A program made the translations under genes and the position numbers. A stretch of DNA of 64,000 nt from Chitinophaga pinensis DSM 2588 (GTDB taxonomy: Bacteria; Bacteroidota; Bacteroidia; Chitinophagales; Chitinophagaceae). The stretch lies in NCBI RefSeq assembly GCF_000024005.1, contig NC_013132.1:8550001-8614000 (forward strand), given 5' to 3'. Positions 25,422-34,265 of this stretch are shown piece by piece (position 1 is the stretch's first letter; every line of letters begins with the position of its first letter). The notes beneath the pieces were generated by a model that saw only the letters and a program-made list of their open reading frames with translations, was not told the origin of the DNA and searched no databases.

Positions 25422-26625
25422 ATTTACTGATCAGCAGGGAGGCATTGTTGCCACCAAAACCGAATGAGTTGGATAACACATGACGCACCGGATAATCTTC
25501 CAGCAGACTGGTTTCCGGTGTGATGTATAATTCCTCCATTTTATCTTTGAAATGGAGATTAGGAAATATTAACTGATGCTGGATAGCCAGTACGGAATAG
25601 ATGGCTTCTATACCGCCGGCTGCGGCCAGTGTATGACCGGTAAAAGGTTTCGTACTGCTGAACTTAGGGGGCTGCTCTCCGAATAAACGTTGTAAAGCCA
25701 TGCCTTCTGCCACATCATTACTGAGGGTAGCAGTGCCGTGTACATTTACATACTGAATATCCGCAGGTACACATCCGCCCATTTCCATCGCACTTTTCAT
25801 AGCCGCATAGGCGCCATCCCCTTCGGGAGAAGGAGCGGTAGGATGGAAGGCTTCATTGGTGTTGGCATAACCATCTAATGCGGCCAGGATTGTTGCGTTG
25901 CGCTCTTTTACCAGCGACTCGCTTTCCAATACAAGATAGGCGGCTCCTTCACCCAGATTCAGTCCGTTACGGTCCTGATCAAAAGGCATACAGGGGCGCT
26001 TATCAATATTTTTAAGTGAATTGAAACCATTGAGGGTAAAACGGGTCAGCGCTTCCGTACCACCGCAGATTACGCGGCGCGCCATACCAGCTTTGATCAG
26101 TCTGGCGCCATACATCAATGCATTCGCAGAAGATGAACAGGCCGTGCTGATCGTGGCTATATGCCCTTCTATGCCCACAGTATCCGCAATACGCTGGGTA
26201 CAATCGGCACAGTCGAGGGTATCGATAAATCTGATGAAATCTCCTGTCTTGGCGGGATCAGCAATATCAAAATAAACATTCTCGGTATCACACATGCCAC
26301 CTACGGTAGATGCGTTGATAAAACCGGTCAGTTCATCCTGTACATGGGTAATACCTGCATTCCGTAAAGCTTCCTGCATCGCAATCAGTCCCAGTAACGC
26401 GGTACGGGTATAGCCTTCTTTTCCGGCTACGCCTGCCATTTCACTGAGTTCCGGCGTGGTATGCTTTACCTCTGCTACGGGTAGTACGTCTTTATAAATA
26501 GTAGTCAGCTGCCTGGTGTAATCCAGACCGCTCTGTTGCGCACGCAGACTACGAAGATTGCCGGCAACATCATCACCTATGGCGGTGATCATTCCTATTC
26601 CTGTTATAAACACACGTTCCGCCAT
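25411..26625 (-). CDS. Beta-ketoacyl-ACP synthase (KS-alpha) of the flexirubin cluster
   Basis: A 404-residue FabF-like condensing enzyme. Catalytic Cys163 is in ISTACSSSANAL, and the two His are in NVHGTATLSND and TKPFTGHTLAAAG. The N-terminus VFITGIGMITAIG and C-terminal SNSFGFGGNNASL are standard for KAS II. Coupled by an 11-nt overlap to the Cys-less partner and preceded by an ACP gene after 12 nt, it should elongate the polyene or alkyl chain. A general fatty-acid role is less likely because of the neighbours. Confidence 0.88.
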   Translation of the reverse strand: MAERVFITGIGMITAIGDDVAGNLRSLRAQQSGLDYTRQLTTIYKDVLPVAEVKHTTPELSEMAGVAGKEGYTRTALLGLIAMQEALRNAGITHVQDELTGFINASTVGGMCDTENVYFDIADPAKTGDFIRFIDTLDCADCTQRIADTVGIEGHIATISTACSSSANALMYGARLIKAGMARRVICGGTEALTRFTLNGFNSLKNIDKRPCMPFDQDRNGLNLGEGAAYLVLESESLVKERNATILAALDGYANTNEAFHPTAPSPEGDGAYAAMKSAMEMGGCVPADIQYVNVHGTATLSNDVAEGMALQRLFGEQPPKFSSTKPFTGHTLAAAGGIEAIYSVLAIQHQLIFPNLHFKDKMEELYITPETSLLEDYPVRHVLSNSFGFGGNNASLLISKYEG

Positions 26626-26637
26626 GCCGGGTACTGC

Positions 26638-26895
26638 TTACGCAGGTTGTTTGGATTGGATGAATTCTGCCATGGATTGTACAGACTGCAAAATCTTTCT
26701 TCCTTCACGTGGATCTTCAACTTTAATCTGATAATATCTTTCCAGTAATACCATCAGTTCCAGGGAATCAATGCTGTCGAGTCCCAGACCATCGCCAAAC
26801 AGCGGCGCATTATCATCAATGTCTTCAGGACGGGTATCCTGCAGGTTCAACGCCTCGATAATCTGAACTTTCAATTTTTGTTTTAACTCTTCCAT
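26638..26895 (-). CDS. Acyl carrier protein
   Basis: An 85-residue ACP. The phosphopantetheine attachment serine is Ser41 in GLGLDSIDSLEL, and the protein is acidic with the four-helix pattern of type II ACPs. It sits 12 nt upstream of the ketosynthase gene in the flexirubin cluster and probably carries the growing polyene. It differs clearly from a housekeeping AcpP, which begins MSDI or similar with a DSLDTVEL motif. Confidence 0.9.
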   Translation of the reverse strand: MEELKQKLKVQIIEALNLQDTRPEDIDDNAPLFGDGLGLDSIDSLELMVLLERYYQIKVEDPREGRKILQSVQSMAEFIQSKQPA

Positions 26896-27032
26896 AGTTT
26901 GTTGCAGGTTTATACTTCCATCTTATTTTCAGGAAGCCCGGGCCTCCATGAGCAATTTTTTTGCCAGGGTAGCCGTAAAAATACAGTTTTACCGTCAATA
27001 GTCAATGTGTGGCTTACGCACACATCGTTTCA

Positions 27033-28325
27033 TTAGCTGAGTCGTCGTTTCTCGATGGTTGCTGCTATACATAACAGTACTGCTGCAAACACAACCAACT
27101 TACTCACATCGCCCCATATGTAACCCACTCCCACATTCCTCAGGTAAATATCGTTGATCGCATCCAATCCCCAGCTTAACGGTGATAAATGCCCTATCAG
27201 CTGCATATGTGGCGGCATGATCTCCAAGGGAATCCAGATACCACCGATAGCAGAAAGGATCACGATAGAAATAGCGCCGAAATTCAATGCCTGGTTAGGT
27301 GTTTTAAACACCGTACCAACCAGTATACCATAAGAAGTAGCTGCCAGTCCGATACCGATAGCCACCACCAATGCGGCCAGAAAACTCTGTCCCAGTGTCA
27401 GCTGTGGCAATCCCAGTAATGGCAGGAGGTAAATACCTACCTGCATCATCAGATAAAATTGTACCACACAAACGCCTACAAAGAACAGCATCTTTCCTGC
27501 CAGAATCGCGAGATAGGAACCAGGGATCAGTTTCATCCGCAGCATACTGCCATCTTCTCTTTCCCTGATCATATTACCTGCTATCGGAATCACGATAAAG
27601 AACATTGCAAAAATGCTCCAGGCAGGCACATTATGCTGCACAGAGTTGGATATCACATCGAGTTCCTGCGAAGGCCCTGTCAGCTGTTCTTTTAATCCGA
27701 CAGCCTTCAGCTGTATGTTCATAGAATCATTCTCTTCTGCTACCTCCTTCCGCTTCAGCTGTTTCTTAATTCTCTCCAGCAGCATATCTGTTTCTATCTG
27801 CGTCAGGAAATTATCCAATGCCTGATGGATGGCACTTTTAAAAGCTTTTTTAGAGGCAGGATCAAAATACACGGTTACATGCAGCGAATCTTTCCTGTTG
27901 CTGACAGGCAATATATTCTCCGGCATCCCCATCCTGCGGGAAATATCATTCACGATTTTATTGGCATTGCTGACAATCGCGCCGGTAGCGCCTTTGGGAA
28001 TAATGATACAGATCTGATAATTGCCTTCATTCACCAATGCCCTGGCCTGTTGCTCCGTTACCGGTGCGCCCTGTATAGAATCTATCACGTTGAATTGCTT
28101 CGTCTCTCCTAGTCCCTCTTTAATATATTTTCCAAGACGTCCGCCATCATTATCCACTGTCAGGATATCAAATTTCAGTTCCTGGTAATCACGGAAAGGT
28201 GCATCTTCAATCAATGCCATTACCGTGATCAATACGACCGGCATAGCAAAGAGCAGGGTCAACCCTGTTCTGTCGCGTAACAGTAACAACCATTCTTTCC
28301 GTATAGTAGCCAGTAATCGTAACAT
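27033..28325 (-). CDS. ABC-2 type transporter permease
   Basis: A 430-residue membrane subunit. One membrane helix near residues 18-38 is followed by a soluble region of about 200 residues, and then five to six helices from about residue 240 to the end (AWSIFAMFFIVIPIAG onward). This is the ABC-2 layout of exporters for lipids or antibiotics. It follows its ATPase gene by 10 nt. In this cluster it most likely moves flexirubin or a precursor toward the outer membrane; the substrate is inferred from context only. Confidence 0.88.
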   Translation of the reverse strand: MLRLLATIRKEWLLLLRDRTGLTLLFAMPVVLITVMALIEDAPFRDYQELKFDILTVDNDGGRLGKYIKEGLGETKQFNVIDSIQGAPVTEQQARALVNEGNYQICIIIPKGATGAIVSNANKIVNDISRRMGMPENILPVSNRKDSLHVTVYFDPASKKAFKSAIHQALDNFLTQIETDMLLERIKKQLKRKEVAEENDSMNIQLKAVGLKEQLTGPSQELDVISNSVQHNVPAWSIFAMFFIVIPIAGNMIREREDGSMLRMKLIPGSYLAILAGKMLFFVGVCVVQFYLMMQVGIYLLPLLGLPQLTLGQSFLAALVVAIGIGLAATSYGILVGTVFKTPNQALNFGAISIVILSAIGGIWIPLEIMPPHMQLIGHLSPLSWGLDAINDIYLRNVGVGYIWGDVSKLVVFAAVLLCIAATIEKRRLS

Positions 28326-28335
28326 CCCGTTCTTA

Positions 28336-29082
28336 TTAGTCTCTTAATGCATGTCCTGTATAATGCAGGAACACGTCTTCCAGGTTACGGCAATCGTCAT
28401 GCCTTGCAATCAGTTCTTCCGTACCGCCCTGTACCACTGCTTTTCCTTCATCGATGATCACCACCTCACTACAGATCGTCTGCGCTTCATCCAGCAGATG
28501 TGAAGTATACACAATACTTACGCCCTGCTGATTGTACTCACGCAGGAACTGCAGGATCATAGTGCGCGATTGTACATCCACACCGGCAGTCGGTTCATCC
28601 AGTATCAGTAAACGAGGCTGGTGTAAGATCGCCGCGATGATATTGGTACGGCGTTTCATCCCTCCTGAATAATGATGTACCTGTTTATGAGCCGCTTTTT
28701 CCAGTCCGAACGCCTGCAGGTACTGATCAATAAGGCTGCGCAGGGGCTTGCCTTTCAGTCCGTACAGGTTACCGAAATACACCAGATTTTCAATCGCTGT
28801 AAGGTGTGGAAATAATGCGATCTGCTGTGGCACGACGCCTATCAGTTTTTTGATCGTTTCGCGGTTGGCAGTATTTTGCTGTTGATCAAATATCTTTACC
28901 TGACCTGCATCTGCTTTTACCAATCCGCACAGGATGGATATCGTAGTCGTCTTTCCCGCTCCGTTGGGTCCAAGCAAGCCGACGATGCTTCCTTCGGGGA
29001 AGCTGAATGAAAGGCCTTTCAGAGATGGTTCCAGCGCTCCTTTATATGTTTTGTGCAGATCCTGCACCAGCATGCTGGTCAT
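28336..29082 (-). CDS. ABC transporter ATP-binding protein
   Basis: A 248-residue ATPase with Walker A GLLGPNGAGKTTT, Q-loop VVPQQIALFP, signature HYSGGMKRR, Walker B LLILDEPTAGVD and a switch histidine in TSHLLDEA. It belongs to the drug/lipid exporter (CcmA/NatA-like) group. Its start codon shares one base with the stop of the upstream BtrH-like gene (TAATG), which implies coupled translation. Partner permease follows. Confidence 0.93.
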   Translation of the reverse strand: MTSMLVQDLHKTYKGALEPSLKGLSFSFPEGSIVGLLGPNGAGKTTTISILCGLVKADAGQVKIFDQQQNTANRETIKKLIGVVPQQIALFPHLTAIENLVYFGNLYGLKGKPLRSLIDQYLQAFGLEKAAHKQVHHYSGGMKRRTNIIAAILHQPRLLILDEPTAGVDVQSRTMILQFLREYNQQGVSIVYTSHLLDEAQTICSEVVIIDEGKAVVQGGTEELIARHDDCRNLEDVFLHYTGHALRD

Positions 29083-30107
29083 TATAATTTCACTTTCGAC
29101 AATTTCCGGAATAATACTTCTTCTTCAGCAGCACATTGCATCAGCATTTCACTCAGTTCGCCATATGATACGTTATTCGCGCTTCTGCTCTTGCACACCC
29201 TGCCTGCATTGAATGCAAAGGTGCGCCAGGTATCACCGATACGGGTCAGCTCTGCTGACAATTCAGATAGTTCTTCTCTTCTGAGAATACCGGCTGCTTC
29301 CTGTAAGAAGGCGGCATACATAAACCGGAAACCTGCACCACCGGTGCCTATTTCCTCCTGCATACGGATAATATTCCCCAGGTATAAAACGGCTTTTCTA
29401 TCCCCTACTTTCTCCGGATAATACTTCAGTCGTTTCGCCAGGAAACGCATCCCTTTCACCCCAAACATCGGCAGCGGAATATTCAGCATATCACTGCAAG
29501 CCTGTTTGATACCATCACGGATCGGCTGTTCAAAAGAAATTTCTTTAGGTACTTCTACAGGGTAATACATCTTTCCTTTAGGAGCCGGGAATCCTTTCGC
29601 GAAGCGGGCTTCGGCCAGACTCTTTGGATCGATCTCTGTCACCTGCTCCATGATAGGATCGCTGATAAGATAGTTATCTTCATCCTTTCCATAAGCGACC
29701 AGGTTATGCGCGTTAAAATGGAAACGATAAGCAGGTGGAAAATATGGGAGGTAGTATACGCTGGATAACAGCCCTACGGGTCTGCCCTGTTCCAGTACGC
29801 GATCAAGTGCTTCCATTCCTTTCTGAGGATTAGAGAAGGTCTGTGATGCTATTTTCACCCCCAGGCGTTTGCTCACTCTTTTGAAGATAGCACCTGGTAC
29901 CACACGATAGGTAGTACCTGGTACACCGTTCACCTTTACAAAGGGCAGGTGACCAAAGAAGATACCGGCGCCTATACCGAAGGCCATCGGTTCACTGATC
30001 TCTAATCCGTAGTGACGGAATATATTGGAAATGACGCCACTCTCACAGTGAGCTGTCTGCGCGTGATGAAACTGCGTATCACTCATAACTTCCAGTACCT
30101 CATCCAT
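29082..30107 (-). CDS. BtrH N-terminal domain protein, probable acyltransferase
   Basis: A 341-residue protein. The N-terminal half looks like the BtrH domain, a papain-like fold that transfers acyl groups from ACP. The candidate nucleophile is Cys21 in TAHCESGVISNIFRHYG, and HFNAHNLVAYG and DNYLISDP supply likely His and Asp. The C-terminal part resembles the DUF4872 domain often fused to BtrH. In flexirubin clusters such a protein could join the polyene acid to the dialkylresorcinol as an ester. This is inference; the sequence only shows the fold and the Cys. Coupled by TAATG to the ABC ATPase. Confidence 0.75.
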   Translation of the reverse strand: MDEVLEVMSDTQFHHAQTAHCESGVISNIFRHYGLEISEPMAFGIGAGIFFGHLPFVKVNGVPGTTYRVVPGAIFKRVSKRLGVKIASQTFSNPQKGMEALDRVLEQGRPVGLLSSVYYLPYFPPAYRFHFNAHNLVAYGKDEDNYLISDPIMEQVTEIDPKSLAEARFAKGFPAPKGKMYYPVEVPKEISFEQPIRDGIKQACSDMLNIPLPMFGVKGMRFLAKRLKYYPEKVGDRKAVLYLGNIIRMQEEIGTGGAGFRFMYAAFLQEAAGILRREELSELSAELTRIGDTWRTFAFNAGRVCKSRSANNVSYGELSEMLMQCAAEEEVLFRKLSKVKL

Positions 30108-30152
30108 TTGGGTAATAATTTATATTGGCTGGTCCGGCGGTGCCGGCACTGC

Positions 30153-30551
30153 CTATTTTATATTTTGCAATTCCTGTAGGGTGATCTTAAATGCTGCTGC
30201 ATACTTCCGCAGCATACCCTCACTCAGTTTGTTAAATACGGCTGGTTTCATATGGCGTTTTACCTGCCATTGAAACTTACCCACATAGCTGGCCAGTAAA
30301 GGCAGGTCCATGATGGTTTTTTCCATGTAGTATGCTACCGGACTGATCTCGCCGGCCAGCACACGGGCACGGGCCTGTTGCACACGTTCATTGATCTCTT
30401 CCCACGCCTGTTGCATAGCGACGTTTTCGGGTTCCCAGCCTACACTGGTTACCGGTACGTACTGGCCTGCGTTGTCAGTCGCGTAGAACAACTGCTTGAA
30501 ACTGCCTTCATGCATATTGTTGCCATCCTGGGGAACATCTTCTTTTTTCAT
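30153..30551 (-). CDS. Small conserved flexirubin-cluster protein
   Basis: A 132-residue soluble protein without a motif I can name. It is rich in charged helices, and the last 25 residues (MLRKYAAAFKITLQELQNIK) look like a short helical DNA- or protein-binding segment. I used the ATG at 30551 (MKKEDVPQDG); the frame is open to 30593, but that part overlaps the palindrome and heptad array upstream. It lies 45 nt before the BtrH-like gene and behind darB, so it should belong to the cluster. Confidence 0.65.
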   Translation of the reverse strand: MKKEDVPQDGNNMHEGSFKQLFYATDNAGQYVPVTSVGWEPENVAMQQAWEEINERVQQARARVLAGEISPVAYYMEKTIMDLPLLASYVGKFQWQVKRHMKPAVFNKLSEGMLRKYAAAFKITLQELQNIK

Positions 30552-30568
30552 GTGTCTGTATTTATGCA

Positions 30569-30590
30569 AAAAGGAGCATATGCTCCTTTT
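30569..30590 (-). terminator. Palindromic hairpin after darB
   Basis: A perfect 22-bp palindrome with A4 and T4 ends, between darB and the small cluster gene. It may end or attenuate the darB transcript before the rest of the cluster. Confidence 0.5.
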
Positions 30591-30734
30591 CAATTAGGAA
30601 TTAACAATTAAGAATTAGTTCTGTAATTGAATTACTCGTTCTAAATGATCCTAACATTTTTATAGTCAGATTAAGTGAAGGTAAGAGGCTTAAACCACCA
30701 GCAATTCCTAATTCTTAATTCCTAATTCCTAATT
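30569..30734. repeat. Heptad array pair and palindrome between darB and the next gene
   Basis: Units AATTAGG, AATTAAC, AATTAAG, AATTAG (30592-30618) face CCTAATT, CTTAATT, CCTAATT, CCTAATT (30707-30734). Unlike the other pairs, no hairpin was seen between them. A perfect 22-bp palindrome (30569-30590, GGAGCATATGCTCC core with A4/T4 ends) adjoins the left array. Confidence 0.75.
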
Positions 30735-30744
30735 TCTTTCTAAA

Positions 30745-31881
30745 CTATACTACCGTAATGTGCGCATACGCATACGAGAACCTTGCACTCTCCGGCACCA
30801 TCATTACAATTGTCTGACCTTTCTTCAGCATATCGTTGTTCAGCAGTTCTTCCAGCATCAGATAAGGAGATGCGGTACCTACGTTACCTACTTTAGTCAG
30901 GTTGGTAAACCATTTTTCCTGTGGAATAGGTACGCCCAGTCGGGTAATCTCTTCATCGATCTTAAAGCGGAAGAATTCTGAAGACAGGTGCGGCAGGAAG
31001 TAGTCCAGTTTGTCCAGGTCAATATTATAACGCTCAACCAGTTCTTTCCACATTTTTGCGCCGGACGGAACAATGTTTGCGCCCAGCAGGCGGGTATCCT
31101 GTTTGAAAGAGAATACGCTGTGCTGTGCCCATTCGTCCGGTGTCATATCGATCCAGCCTGTAGTGCTGCCGTCTTCATTTTTGATAGAACCTGCATACAT
31201 ACAGGTTTCCAGTTCATGTGCATAGGAGGCAATTTCTACCCAGTCTACACGCAGGGACAGACCTTCTTCATTTGGTTTATCCTGGAAGAGGGCTGCACTG
31301 GCGCCGTCGGAGAGCATCCAGCGGAGAAAATCTTTTTCGAAAGCAATGATCGGATTGCTTTCCAGTTGCTTCAGGTTTTCTGCTTCGGGCTCGAATTTCT
31401 CTGCCAGCATCCAGCTGGAGAATTTCTCAGAACCAGAGCTGACAGCGTTGTTGGTATTACCACATTTGATGGACATCCAGGCATATTTAAATGCCTGCAT
31501 ACCGGCAGCGCATGCACCTGTAGCAGCAATCAGTTCAACCGGCTGGCATTTCAGCAAACCATGCACCATAGCGGCGTGGTTTGGCAGCAGCTGATCAGGG
31601 GAAGTAGTTCCACAAGCCAGCAGTTGCAGTTGACTCAGGGGGAATTTATCATCAAACAGACTGTTTACAGCCGTGGCTGTCATTTCAGCATTTGAGTGAG
31701 TAGATTTACCTTCTTTATCCAGTGAATAATAACGGGTCTTGATTTTATTATTTCCCAGAATTCTCAAACGGGCACGGGAAGGCTTTCCGTCCACCAAACC
31801 CAAAATGCTTTCCATTTCATCATTCCCTACTGGTTCATTTGGCAAAAACTTAGCAAGCCTTGTAATATAAACTTCCTTCAT
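30745..31881 (-). CDS. darB: KAS III-like condensing enzyme DarB
   Basis: A 378-residue thiolase-fold enzyme of the KAS III type that works with DarA to make the dialkylresorcinol head of flexirubins from two acyl units. The nucleophile is Cys124 (AATGACAAGMQAF), with His in YFLPHLSSEFF and Asn in KVGNVGTASPYL completing the triad. The start MKEVYITRLAKFLPNEPVGN and length match DarB proteins rather than housekeeping FabH (about 320 residues). It lies 299 nt downstream of darA on the same strand. Confidence 0.9.
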   Translation of the reverse strand: MKEVYITRLAKFLPNEPVGNDEMESILGLVDGKPSRARLRILGNNKIKTRYYSLDKEGKSTHSNAEMTATAVNSLFDDKFPLSQLQLLACGTTSPDQLLPNHAAMVHGLLKCQPVELIAATGACAAGMQAFKYAWMSIKCGNTNNAVSSGSEKFSSWMLAEKFEPEAENLKQLESNPIIAFEKDFLRWMLSDGASAALFQDKPNEEGLSLRVDWVEIASYAHELETCMYAGSIKNEDGSTTGWIDMTPDEWAQHSVFSFKQDTRLLGANIVPSGAKMWKELVERYNIDLDKLDYFLPHLSSEFFRFKIDEEITRLGVPIPQEKWFTNLTKVGNVGTASPYLMLEELLNNDMLKKGQTIVMMVPESARFSYAYAHITVV

Positions 31882-32180
31882 TTGAAATAGATTCCTGTTT
31901 TATTATAAGTAGACGCCTATCCTCCATTTAAAGACTGGCTATTGATTGTTAACCTTTTATATTTCCGTTGCAGGCTCCTCGGTCTTTCAGCTGATAGGTC
32001 ATCCCACCTGGTTATGTCAATTATACTAATGTCCGGTTTGCCCCTTTTCACGACTTTTTCACACACAAACGCCCGTAAATATAGAATACTCTACGGAAAT
32101 TACCGTAAAACAGTCGTTTACATGTTGTCCCCTTTCAATAATTGTACGATAAGTTTGATTACATGACCAATCCCGAAGAC
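31882..32180. other. darA-darB intergenic region
   Basis: 299 nt without a gene. A minus-strand TATATTTA near 32080 resembles a -7 box with one mismatch, but no -33 element was convincing. No terminator hairpin was seen. Confidence 0.4.
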
Positions 32181-33101
32181 TTAGCGCAGATGTATGCCTT
32201 TATAGTACTTTACATCTTCCTGGAGCTTACCCTTATTTAACGCGAGCTTGAATATGGATGTTATCTTGGCGATAGGTGATAATACGAATATGCCGATCAA
32301 TAATAATCCTCTGTACATGGACACCCTGCCCTGACGCTCAGGAGCGCCCGGACCACCTTTCGCACTGATAAACTTTGACCAGTAGCGGAATGCCCTGATA
32401 CCCCTGTCTTCCAGCAGGATCAGGTTAGGCAGTAAGTCTACCGCTCCCTGTTCCAGCAGGCGGGGTTGCAATGCGTCCCACTGTCTGTCTTCCAGCACTT
32501 TAGCGATCGGTTCTGCAAAACGCGCGGATGCAATAATATCAGCTTCCTGTACACCTGCGGGCGGTAACAGGGAGGTTGCTTCTTTCTTTCCTTTGAACTG
32601 CCATCTTAATACCGTGATCAGGGCGACCAGGTTAGGCGATTTATCCACCAATACAATGTTGCCTACCAGGTGTGCACCTGCCTTATGCAGGTATTGCTTT
32701 ACGCTCTCCTGTGCATTCAGCCACATATTACGACATCCCATCAGCGTGATTACAGGTTTACCTTTCAGCAAACGTGCTGCTGATTCACTCTGCAAAAATG
32801 CTGCCGTAGGCTGTGAAGGAGAAAGGAACCAGGGTTGATAAGCCAGGATAACAAGGTCAAAATGCTCATCCGGGTTCACTTTCAGCGGAGCAATGGCACT
32901 GGGTTTACCTAATACCGTTTCCGGCATCGTATCATAAAAAACCTGCTTCTTCCACGGGAACTCGAATGGTTTCACTGGTTTCAATTCTTCGTATACGATG
33001 GTTGCTTTATCCTGTAAAGGGCCTAATACCGTATCGACGATTCGCTTTAATTGTCCTGTTTGCGTATAATATACAACCAGGATCTTAGGTCGTTCAATCA
33101 T
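32181..33101 (-). CDS. darA: Dialkylresorcinol condensing enzyme DarA
   Basis: A 306-residue protein of the DarA family, which condenses and aromatises two beta-keto acyl chains to form 2,5-dialkylresorcinol. The N-terminus has a flavodoxin-like strand-loop (KILVVYYTQTGQLKRI), and the middle has VITLMGCRNMWLNAQESVK. Near the C-terminus a hydrophobic helix (GLLLIGIFVLSPI) suggests membrane association. It is the first gene of the minus-strand flexirubin block. The 299-nt gap to darB suggests that darB has its own promoter. Confidence 0.9.
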   Translation of the reverse strand: MIERPKILVVYYTQTGQLKRIVDTVLGPLQDKATIVYEELKPVKPFEFPWKKQVFYDTMPETVLGKPSAIAPLKVNPDEHFDLVILAYQPWFLSPSQPTAAFLQSESAARLLKGKPVITLMGCRNMWLNAQESVKQYLHKAGAHLVGNIVLVDKSPNLVALITVLRWQFKGKKEATSLLPPAGVQEADIIASARFAEPIAKVLEDRQWDALQPRLLEQGAVDLLPNLILLEDRGIRAFRYWSKFISAKGGPGAPERQGRVSMYRGLLLIGIFVLSPIAKITSIFKLALNKGKLQEDVKYYKGIHLR

Positions 33102-33206
33102 AAAAGGAATAGGAGGTTCAACAATTGAAGCCGTAAACTTACGAAAAACAACTGTAGGTAAAAGATATTTTTTTGTTATATGAATAGCTGTAATCCTTAA
33201 TAAAAA

Positions 33207-33242
33207 CGCCCGCCGGAATGTGTTGACACGTTCCGACGGGCG
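33207..33242 (-). terminator. Terminator on the minus strand before darA
   Basis: 16-bp arms (33207-33222 with 33227-33242) with two G-U-compatible mismatches and a 4-nt loop, followed on the minus strand by a T5 tract (33202-33206). It ends transcription 37 nt after the candidate peptide gene. Confidence 0.85.
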
Positions 33243-33279
33243 CCGTAAAATATGAAGAAGTATTTAATTCAATAGAAAT

Positions 33280-33369
33280 TTAACAAGGCAGCTGTACCGG
33301 ATCTGCTCTGGGATCATCCTCCTTTGCCATGTCTTGTGCCCTAGCCAGGTACTGCCATATCCTCTGCAT
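33280..33369 (-). CDS. Candidate 29-residue peptide gene
   Basis: A short frame MQRIWQYLARAQDMAKEDDP... ending in a Pro-Cys pair (PVQLPC). Three things support it. The ATG is preceded by TGTAAACAA, the same AT-rich leader type as rpsT. The frame ends 37 nt before a strong terminator on the same strand. Nothing else explains the 373-nt gap. The peptide is helical and charged in its first half. No family is recognised; the terminal Cys could be modified or be chance. It could also be the tail of a longer regulatory RNA. Confidence 0.4.
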   Translation of the reverse strand: MQRIWQYLARAQDMAKEDDPRADPVQLPC

Positions 33370-33474
33370 TTGTTTACAGCAGTACCGTGGCCAAAGGACT
33401 TAATAAGTTGTATAACAGTTACAAAGATGCTGAAAGAATGCTATCTGAACCGTAAGATAAATGTTAAAGAGTAC

Positions 33475-34143
33475 TTAAATTTTGATTCCCCGTAAACAAA
33501 TATTCTCCAGCTGAACAGTAGCACCGCCACCCTGTGGAATTTTGGCTTCTTCCGTTGCCGTTATCACTTCAGCGATAGCAAAACCATTTTCCTGCAAGAG
33601 GGCTTCTGCATCCTCCACACTATATAAAGTAAACCCGTGCGCACTGAATGGCAGCTGCATCATGGACTCTGCCGAACGGATCGCCAGTATCAGCTCCCCG
33701 CCTGTTTCCAGTACCCGGTAGATGGCCCTTAACGCCACCGAAGGTTCATCCCAGAAGTACAGCACATTCGCAGCGAATACCTTTGTAAATGAACCATCTG
33801 CGAAAGGCATGGCTTCTGCTTTGCCCAGGTGCAGTTCTACAGTGCCGTCCACGATCCGTGCATCATTTGCACGGGTAGCTTCCTCGACCATCAGGTCAGA
33901 CATATCCAGTCCCGTGTAACGGATAGCCGCTTCTTTTTCAAATAATGCCGGGATGAAATAGCCATTCCCGAAACCGATCTCCAGTACCTTGTCCCCCGGT
34001 TTCAGTCCTAAGAAGTCGAGTACCATATTATATAATGCGGCATTGGACTTATTCATAGCCAAGCCTACCTTAACACCGTCTTCACCTGCCGGTTCGCGCA
34101 GCTGACGTGCTACATCGGCGGCATTCATTGCTGGTTTTTCCAT
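33475..34143 (-). CDS. Class I SAM-dependent methyltransferase
   Basis: A 222-residue small-molecule-type methyltransferase. Motif I is VLEIGFGNGYF, followed by YTGLDMSDLMVEEA, LGKAEAMPFADGSFTKVFAANVLYFW (motifs II-III) and LRAIYRVLETGGELIL. The ATG at 34143 (MEKPAMNAADVARQ) is preferred over 34200, because the upstream extension would lie partly in the terminator of the preceding gene. Substrate unknown; UbiE/COQ5-like proteins of this kind act on quinones, lipids or others. Confidence 0.82.
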   Translation of the reverse strand: MEKPAMNAADVARQLREPAGEDGVKVGLAMNKSNAALYNMVLDFLGLKPGDKVLEIGFGNGYFIPALFEKEAAIRYTGLDMSDLMVEEATRANDARIVDGTVELHLGKAEAMPFADGSFTKVFAANVLYFWDEPSVALRAIYRVLETGGELILAIRSAESMMQLPFSAHGFTLYSVEDAEALLQENGFAIAEVITATEEAKIPQGGGATVQLENICLRGIKI

Positions 34144-34200
34144 TGTATCGCTATTAATAAATGAGGAGTTATTAACATTTCGTCCTTCGCTTAAAAACAA

Positions 34201-34243
34201 AAGCCAGACAGGCTATCACGTTGAACGCTACCCTGTCTGGCTT
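34201..34243 (-). terminator. Terminator of the DUF2807 gene
   Basis: AAGCCAGACAGG (34201-34212) pairs with CCTGTCTGGCTT (34232-34243), and the minus strand continues into TTTTGTTTTT. It lies 23 nt past the DUF2807 stop. Confidence 0.85.
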
Positions 34244-34265
34244 CCTTATTAAAAATTTGTCGCTG

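Larger units (their letters stand above)
33102..33474. other. 373-nt gap holding a candidate peptide gene and a terminator
   Basis: Between darA (minus) and the methyltransferase gene (minus). It contains the 29-codon frame at 33280-33369 and the strong hairpin at 33207-33242. Nothing else was recognised. Confidence 0.6.
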
